Source of the DNA: Bacillus sp. SB49
GTDB lineage: Bacteria; Bacillota; Bacilli; Bacillales; Halobacillaceae
Assembly: GCF_000469135.2 (NCBI RefSeq)
Contig: NZ_CP048117.1
Span: 3,013,501 to 3,077,500, forward strand
Direction: 5' to 3'
DNA: 64,000 nucleotides
Within the stretch, counting starts at the first letter, position 1. Each line of letters starts with the position of its first letter. Made by a program: the position numbers and the translations under genes. Shown here in pieces: positions 59,357 through 64,000 of this stretch. The notes beneath the pieces are model-generated. The model made no database searches. It was not told the origin of the DNA and saw only the letters and a program-made list of their open reading frames with translations.

Positions 59357-59560
59357 GTAATTCCCACCTTTCTCCTGGTATATTGTTCCCAATCTGTTCT
59401 CCTTCGTTTTATGTATATGCCTTGATTGGGAGTTTACCAAATTCCATTTCCTTTCACGTCCATTCGCATATGAATGATACGACTTTCCCCAACTATATCC
59501 AATTCATCATAACAGATCATCATTCCTTCCTCTTTTTTGGTTTAACCAATCGTATAATAA

Positions 59561-59591
59561 AAACCGACCCTTTATCAAAAAAGGTCGGTTT
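59561..59591 (-). terminator. Terminator after the DsbA-like gene
   Basis: The stem AAACCGACC/GGTCGGTTT is followed by a T-rich tract on the minus strand. Confidence 0.75.
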
Positions 59592-59607
59592 ACATTCAGG
59601 ATTCCAT

Positions 59608-60237
59608 TCACGAAAGTATCTGTTCCAGTCGTGCCTCTATTTTCTCCGCGGTCATAACGCCCCCGCCAAGCCCGATTACTTCATCCCCTTTCTTCAAAAG
59701 CAGTGTGGGATAGCTGTGGATATCAAGCTGCTGAACCTTCGCAAAGTCCGCACGGGCGTCTGCGGTAGAATCTACACTTTCGAATCGTGCCTCTACCGCG
59801 TCTGGATCGAGTCGATTTTCTACAGCGATTTCCCGATAAGTTTCCGGGTCACGGAGACTCTTACCTTCGTAATAAAATTTATGCTGCATGGAAGCGGCCA
59901 GGTGGTATGCACGGTCTGGAGCGAAATGCCGCAAAGCTGCAAATCCTTCAGCCGCCGCTTCCGAGTCCAATAGGATACCTCCTTCTTCCAGCAATGTTTG
60001 GTAGGATTCCCCAAACTCGGCACCTGTCAACTGACTGATTCGCTTATTCGCTTCCGGTATGTGCGGGAAAGAGTCGATCGGCAGCTTTCTTTCACCTGCA
60101 AATAGACCTCCCGATAAAACAGTTAAGGAAAGTTCAGGGTGTTTCGCGTGAAATTCTCCCAGACTCCTGGAGAACCCGTAACACCAACCACAGTACGCAT
60201 CCCATATATAGAGAAGGGACATGCCTTCCTTATTCAT
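59608..60237 (-). CDS. DsbA family oxidoreductase (FrnE-like)
   Basis: A 209-residue thioredoxin-fold protein with the active site Cys16-Gly-Trp-Cys19 (WDAYCGWCYGF) and the cis-Pro loop SYPTLLL. There is no signal peptide, so a cytoplasmic thiol-disulfide or thiol-stress role is expected. The start follows AGGAAGGAGG. Confidence 0.9.
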   Translation of the reverse strand: MNKEGMSLLYIWDAYCGWCYGFSRSLGEFHAKHPELSLTVLSGGLFAGERKLPIDSFPHIPEANKRISQLTGAEFGESYQTLLEEGGILLDSEAAAEGFAALRHFAPDRAYHLAASMQHKFYYEGKSLRDPETYREIAVENRLDPDAVEARFESVDSTADARADFAKVQQLDIHSYPTLLLKKGDEVIGLGGGVMTAEKIEARLEQILS

Positions 60238-60274
60238 AGTAAAACCTCCTTCCTATTTTCAATGCAGACAGGAC

Positions 60275-60913
60275 TTACTCTGCTTCGCCGACGACCGTAA
60301 ACCGTTCATTCTTGTGCTGCGGGTTCTCTATTTCATCTAACACGGCAATCGCATAATCCGCATAACTGATGTAGCTTTCCCCTTTTGAATTGACGAGAAG
60401 ATGGTCTTTTCCTTTTTTATAGGATCCGGTTCTTTTTCCTTCCGCATCAAATACGGCAGACGGACTGACAAATGTCCAAGTAATATCAGGTGTTGCCTGC
60501 AGCTCTTCCAAATTCCGCCCCTGCCCTTTTGCCGTCGGTTTAACTGCATCCGGAAATTCCGGGGTATCTATTAATTGCACCGTTTTTTGATCATCCATAT
60601 AAAGACTTCCAGCCCCTCCGACGATCATCGCTCTTGTATTCGTCCCTTTCAAAGCTTCGATTAAAGCGTGGCCGGCATCCACATGTGCCTGCTCTTCTCC
60701 AAGTGGAGCACCGAAAGCATTCACGACTACTTCATACTTCTGAACGTCCTCCTGCGTAAGGTCTGATATATCTTTTTCAATCACATGAACATCCGTATCT
60801 TTGAGCTTCGACTTATCTCTTACGATAGCCGTCACGTGATGCCCCCGACGGACTGCTTCCTTCAAAATCAGGTTACCTGCTTTTCCACTTGCTCCAATAA
60901 TTCCGATTTTCAT
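60275..60913 (-). CDS. YwnB-like NAD(P)H-binding protein
   Basis: A 212-residue Rossmann-fold protein: KIGIIGASGKAGNLILKEAVRRGHHVTAIVRDKSKL at the N-terminus, without the SDR YxxxK pair. The atypical SDR (NAD(P)H-binding) group includes B. subtilis YwnB. It is divergent from a YwnA-type Rrf2 repressor that probably controls it. The ATG at 60913 follows AGAGGAGGAATTG. Confidence 0.88.
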   Translation of the reverse strand: MKIGIIGASGKAGNLILKEAVRRGHHVTAIVRDKSKLKDTDVHVIEKDISDLTQEDVQKYEVVVNAFGAPLGEEQAHVDAGHALIEALKGTNTRAMIVGGAGSLYMDDQKTVQLIDTPEFPDAVKPTAKGQGRNLEELQATPDITWTFVSPSAVFDAEGKRTGSYKKGKDHLLVNSKGESYISYADYAIAVLDEIENPQHKNERFTVVGEAE

Positions 60914-60953
60914 TTCAATTCCTCCTCTATTGATTTCAACCTGTAACAACTAC

Positions 60954-60965
60954 GGTTACATGTAA
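60954..60965. promoter_or_regulatory. Palindrome GTTACATGTAAC, candidate YwnA site near ywnB
   Basis: A perfect 12-bp palindrome between the divergent genes, sharing ACATGTAA with the longer repeat at 61022-61052. Confidence 0.7.
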
Positions 60966-61021
60966 CTAGTTTAATTACAACCGAGGTGGATGTCAACAAA
61001 AACAATTCCCTTTTGTTATAA

Positions 61022-61052
61022 TGTACATGTAACTGCATGATTTACATGTACA
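61022..61052. promoter_or_regulatory. Inverted repeat TGTACATGTAA-N9-TTACATGTACA upstream of the Rrf2 gene
   Basis: Perfect 11-bp arms end 20 bp before the start codon, so the regulator probably binds here to repress itself. Confidence 0.78.
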
Positions 61053-61072
61053 AAAGTAAGGATGGTGACCAG

Positions 61073-61522
61073 ATGTCCATCAGCAGCAGATTTTCCGTCG
61101 GCATTCATGTGCTGGCTCTGATTGAAATAAATAAAGATGGAATAAGTTCTTCTGAATATTTAGCTGGAAGTGTGAACACGAACCCAGCCGTAATCAGAAA
61201 AATCATGGGCATGCTTAGAAAAGCAGGATTAATAAAAGTACAGCCGGGTATTGCAGGAGCAGAACTGGCGAAAGATTTATCAGAGATCACCTTGCTGGAT
61301 GTTTATAAAGCCGTAGATGTTGTCAAAGACAAGGAACTCTTCAGCATACACGGAAATCCAAGTCCTGATTGTACCGTCGGAAGGAATATCCAACATACTA
61401 TCGAACCACTCTTCAGCAGTGCTCAACGTGCAATGGAGAAGGTGCTTGAAGCTGTCACCATTGAAGATGTGGTAAAGGATATTCAAGACAAAGAAAAAGG
61501 TAATGATGAAAACAAAATATAA
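61073..61522 (+). CDS. Rrf2 family transcriptional regulator (YwnA-like)
   Basis: A 149-residue winged-helix regulator: SSEYLAGSVNTNPAVIRKIMGMLRKAGLIK is the HTH region, followed by the wing VQPGIAGAELAK. The iron-sulfur cysteine triplet of IscR/NsrR is missing (one Cys only), as in YwnA. The ATG at 61073 follows AAGGATGGTGA. Confidence 0.9.
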   Translation: MSISSRFSVGIHVLALIEINKDGISSSEYLAGSVNTNPAVIRKIMGMLRKAGLIKVQPGIAGAELAKDLSEITLLDVYKAVDVVKDKELFSIHGNPSPDCTVGRNIQHTIEPLFSSAQRAMEKVLEAVTIEDVVKDIQDKEKGNDENKI

Positions 61523-61559
61523 AAAAGGACATTCCCTTTTCCAGGAATGTCCTTTTTTT
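61521..61559 (+). terminator. Terminator after the Rrf2 gene
   Basis: The stem AAAAAAGGACATTCC/GGAATGTCCTTTTTT with an eight-base loop is a strong bidirectional terminator between convergent genes. Confidence 0.92.
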
Positions 61560-61598
61560 CATTGCGACACCTTTATAGGAGTCATCTCTATAAATCTC

Positions 61599-63152
61599 TT
61601 ACCCTATCTTATGCGATTTCTCCTCGGACTCCCCCTGCGAGGACGCTCTGATATTCGACAGCACCTCACGAGTGGAATCACTGATTTCCGCTTCAAAGTA
61701 CGGCTCGTAAGCTTCCAAAGGAGCCCTTTTCGTCGAGTAAACCGCAATCAGTACACCAATGAGGGATGCTGCAACGGCGATGACAAAAGGCAGCTCGTAT
61801 CCTAAGGCCTTCGCCGCGATATAAACGAGAGAGCCGATAATGATACCGGCATAAGCACCGGCCCGGTTCATCCGCTTCCAGTACAGACCTAAGAATACGA
61901 CGAGGAAGAAGGCGGCGCCGAATCCTCCGTATACGTAGACAAAGCCCATTGCCAAAAACCACGGTGGATTGATCGCTAACAGAACAGCCACGGCGGCGAT
62001 CCCGAATATACTCAGGCGGAGCCAGTTCTTGAACTTCTTCTCACTGATCTTCTTCGGAGCTATGTTCAAGTACACATCATAATAAAGAGACGTAGCGCAG
62101 TGCAGGAGCATAGAGTTGGCCGTCGATATAGCCGCTGCACAAATAGCTACCAGGGTAATGGCACCGATAATCGGCGGCGTGTACTCCTGAATGACCAAAG
62201 GAATGATATAATCGGTCGTCTTTCCGACCGGTATGCTGGGTACAAGAACTTTCGCCCCGAGACCGATGACGATCAGCGGCCCCATGATGAAGATCAACAC
62301 GACGATCGTACCTACGACCTGCAAAATCGCCACTTTCACGTTTTGAGGCGCCAGCATCCTTGTGACCCAGTGCGGGGAAGAAGGCGTCCCTAAAGAGTTC
62401 GAAATAAAAATGGACAGCAGGGCCCCGATACCGAAGGTCCCGAACGGGGAAAGCAGGATACCCTCTTCAAGGTCCGGTCCGCCGACGTTTGTCGGAGCGG
62501 TTATCGTCGCAAGCGTGTCCAGGATACTGCCGATTCCACCCGTTAACGACCATACGACACCGCCCGCAAGCAGGACGCCGATCGTAATGAGGATCGTGTT
62601 CACCGTATCTGTCGCTGCCACCGACCAAAATCCACCTACACTGGTAATGATAATAAATAATAAGAATCCAAAGATTGCGAGTTTGTAATCAATGCCTGTA
62701 ATACTGGAAAACACAATACCGAAACCAGTCACCTGAATATTGACGAGAAGCAAATAACCGATAAACATAAGAATGCCGACAATCGCCTGCAGAGCACTCT
62801 TGTTCTCAAACGGCTCGAACCGATGCCGGATGAATTCCGGAAACGTCCTGGCCGGCTTTTCCGGTCGTCTAATTTTGTACGCGACGATCGGGATCAAGGC
62901 ACCGCCGAAGCACCAGCCCGCGACCCAGCCGATGACAGCTGCGACACCGGAGCTGTACAAATAACCAGGGACCCCGATGACAGAAGCCACACTGACCCAC
63001 GTCGCTGCCGTGGTACCGATACCAAGAAGCAGCCCCATCCTATGCCCTCCGGTTGTATAATCATCGATCGACTCTGCTTTTTTCAAACTTTTTATATTCG
63101 CCCATACTAGAAAAAGCACATAAAAACTAAATACGACTACATACCATATCAT
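61599..63152 (-). CDS. Sodium:solute symporter (SSS family), probably a methionine-related transporter
   Basis: A 517-residue, about 13-helix SSS carrier: DDYTTGGHRMGLLLGIGTTAATWVSVASVIGVPG at the N-terminus (helices 1-2 with the Na+ site), GRPTXSSP-like LGTPSSPHWVTRM, and AICAAAISTANSMLLH near residue 340 (TM8 Na+ site). The gene follows a tiny membrane protein and an S-box riboswitch, so I infer that the substrate is methionine or a precursor. The substrate itself is not readable from sequence. The start is ATG 63152. Confidence 0.88.
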   Translation of the reverse strand: MIWYVVVFSFYVLFLVWANIKSLKKAESIDDYTTGGHRMGLLLGIGTTAATWVSVASVIGVPGYLYSSGVAAVIGWVAGWCFGGALIPIVAYKIRRPEKPARTFPEFIRHRFEPFENKSALQAIVGILMFIGYLLLVNIQVTGFGIVFSSITGIDYKLAIFGFLLFIIITSVGGFWSVAATDTVNTILITIGVLLAGGVVWSLTGGIGSILDTLATITAPTNVGGPDLEEGILLSPFGTFGIGALLSIFISNSLGTPSSPHWVTRMLAPQNVKVAILQVVGTIVVLIFIMGPLIVIGLGAKVLVPSIPVGKTTDYIIPLVIQEYTPPIIGAITLVAICAAAISTANSMLLHCATSLYYDVYLNIAPKKISEKKFKNWLRLSIFGIAAVAVLLAINPPWFLAMGFVYVYGGFGAAFFLVVFLGLYWKRMNRAGAYAGIIIGSLVYIAAKALGYELPFVIAVAASLIGVLIAVYSTKRAPLEAYEPYFEAEISDSTREVLSNIRASSQGESEEKSHKIG

Positions 63153-63176
63153 TTGTCAGCAACTTCCTTCCCCACT

Positions 63177-63311
63177 TCATTTATACTTGAACAGTTTCCC
63201 TGTAGCTCCCCACCGTTTCACTCCTGATTTCTCCACTTTGTAACAGAGAAAGGTGCCTAACAGGAAGGAGAAAATCATCGTTCCCACCCACACCATCATC
63301 GCTATGAACAT
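63177..63311 (-). CDS. Tiny membrane partner of the SSS symporter (44 residues)
   Basis: One N-terminal hydrophobic segment (FIAMMVWVGTMIFSFLLGTFL) and a basic tail. The ATG at 63311 is six bases after AGAGGAGG; longer frames have poorer spacing. It lies 24 bp upstream of the SSS gene and downstream of the riboswitch, in the place of the small accessory subunits seen with other symporters. Confidence 0.68.
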   Translation of the reverse strand: MFIAMMVWVGTMIFSFLLGTFLCYKVEKSGVKRWGATGKLFKYK

Positions 63312-63379
63312 CGCCATCCTCCTCTTCATCCTTTTATGGAACCACTTGAAGCGATCATCAGCCCCTTTTTTGAAAAAAA

Positions 63380-63415
63380 TAAAAAACCCTTCACTCACTA
63401 AGAGAAAAGGGTTTC
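63380..63415 (-). terminator. S-box riboswitch terminator
   Basis: The stem AAACCCTT/AAGGGTTT is followed on the minus strand by TTTTTTATTTTTTT. It is the expression platform of the SAM riboswitch. Confidence 0.85.
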
Positions 63416-63442
63416 GCACAACCGTATCGGGCTGCTGCTTGT

Positions 63443-63553
63443 CCTCTCATCTTCGGAATGACTTTCGCCTTCCACTGAAATTGGCACCGTGCATGCATCT
63501 GCCGGTTGCCGAGGCTTCACAGGGTCAGTCCCTCTGCCTCTCTCGATAAGAAA
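63443..63553 (-). ncRNA. SAM-I (S-box) riboswitch upstream of a symporter operon
   Basis: On the minus strand the element reads CTTATCGAGAG (P1 and P2 5' side), GAGGGACTGACCC, GAAGCCTCGGCAACC, GGTGCCAATTTC, and closes with GATGAGAGG, which pairs with the opening CTTATC. These conserved segments and their order match the S-box consensus. The aptamer precedes an intrinsic terminator, so when SAM is bound the terminator forms and the operon is switched off. Confidence 0.92.
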
Positions 63554-63646
63554 ATTCAAAATATTCGATTGGTAATAGATTTCATTCTACCACATACCGC
63601 CGTTTCGTCAATTCCCTTCGTCACGAACCTCTCTAAGCTGGAGCCT

Positions 63647-63844
63647 TCAATTGGATACCAGTCGAATGATTTGAGTCAGGATATACATCAACAGCAGAAT
63701 CCCGATCCCTAAAGCCCGAATGCCGTACACCTGCCGTTCGGATAAATCCCTTCCCTGCCTTTGTCTCCACGCAGGATAGAAGAATCCGACCACAGGAGCA
63801 AGAATGAGACCGATGGACATGAGTATGACAGAGATAGCTTCCAT
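63647..63844 (-). CDS. Small two-helix membrane protein (65 residues)
   Basis: Two hydrophobic segments (VILMSIGLILAPVVGFFYP and ALGIGILLLMYILTQII) around a basic loop. The start follows AAAGGAGCCGGC. Not recognised. Confidence 0.62.
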   Translation of the reverse strand: MEAISVILMSIGLILAPVVGFFYPAWRQRQGRDLSERQVYGIRALGIGILLLMYILTQIIRLVSN

Positions 63845-63871
63845 ATGCCGGCTCCTTTTTTAAAGAATAAA

Positions 63872-63905
63872 AAGAGAGCCCGCTTTAGTGCAGATCGGCT
63901 CTCTT
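63872..63905 (-). terminator. Terminator downstream of the right-edge gene
   Basis: The stem AAGAGAGCC/GGCTCTCTT is followed on the minus strand by a T-rich tract. Confidence 0.7.
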
Positions 63906-63923
63906 CGTTCAACGCTTGTCCTT

Positions 63924-64000
63924 TCACCACAACAGGACAGCCATGATAAGAAATGCTATCAGAAAAATACTGATACGTATGATTCTCGGGATAGAAAACC
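63924..64000 (-). CDS. Partial gene at the right edge, C-terminus of a membrane protein
   Basis: A minus-strand frame enters from the right edge and ends at a TGA at 63924-63926; the last 24 residues are hydrophobic (IIRISIFLIAFLIMAVLLW). The terminator at 63872-63905 supports a real gene ending here. The identity cannot be determined. Confidence 0.4.
   Translation of the reverse strand, partial: FSIPRIIRISIFLIAFLIMAVLLW

Noticed and set aside
1-64000. tRNA, rRNA, insertion sequences and a prophage
   Set aside because: None seen. No cloverleaf with an acceptor stem, no transposase or integrase gene, and only one weakly phage-like domain.

Overview
The window looks like a chromosomal segment of an endospore-forming member of the Bacillaceae with moderate GC content. 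The evidence is strong AGGAGG-type ribosome binding sites, classical U-tract hairpin terminators, a Spo0E-family phosphatase, a GerPA/GerPF-type germination protein, and modules familiar from Bacillus subtilis (csoR/copA, paiA-paiB with a MarR regulator, hxlR/hxlA-hxlB, a ywnA/ywnB-like pair, an S-box leader). The many sodium-coupled carriers and acidic proteins would fit a moderately halophilic genus such as Halobacillus, but that is inference. No rRNA, tRNA, insertion sequence, CRISPR array or intact prophage was recognised.

Layout. 1-4.2 kb: copper exporter copA (cut by the left edge) and its repressor csoR, divergent from a DUF4396 membrane protein; both sides carry a CsoR-type operator. 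A glycerol dehydrogenase follows. 4.5-6.5 kb: a DJ-1/PfpI protein, an ABM monooxygenase and a LysR regulator. 6.5-8.6 kb: a VOC protein, an AT-rich pair of unknown genes and small membrane proteins. 8.6-12.8 kb: a PadR-chromate transporter operon, a VOC protein, a CPBP protease and a DinB protein. 12.9-14.5 kb: a Fur-boxed acetyltransferase-esterase operon. 15-21 kb: an oxidoreductase, the MarR-paiA-paiB operon facing a YczE-type protein, hydrolases and an Lrp regulator. 21-28.4 kb: a germination protein, a HAD dehalogenase, an HTH/CPBP/hydrolase operon, many tiny proteins, an MFS carrier and a beta-rich protein of unknown role. 28.4-32.2 kb: a Fur-regulated siderophore importer (two permeases and a divergent binding protein, no ATPase). 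32-38 kb: small proteins, an M28 peptidase, an acetyltransferase and a serine hydrolase. 38-40 kb: the RuMP formaldehyde-fixation genes with HxlR. 40-46.3 kb: a HAD phosphatase, a PAS-STAS protein, a gene broken by a nonsense codon, a peptidase S51, an AraC regulator and a TetR-MFS pair. 46.5-53.7 kb: a sigma-factor fragment, Spo0E, VOC, NUDIX and a second TetR-MFS pair. 54-64 kb: a glycine-rich HYR protein, a hydrolase facing a CGNR regulator, a DAACS carrier, a DsbA-like protein, the ywnB/ywnA pair, and a SAM-riboswitch-controlled solute:sodium symporter with a tiny partner protein.

Most of the window is housekeeping-accessory material: detoxification (Cu, chromate, formaldehyde, reactive carbonyls), metal and solute transport, and small regulators that sit beside the genes they control. 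The most informative signals are regulatory. They include twin CsoR operators, three Fur boxes, matched TetR operators in front of two separate transcription units, an S-box assigning a probable substrate to an orphan symporter, and a dispersed, foldable 75-85 bp repeat present in two good copies and one decayed copy.
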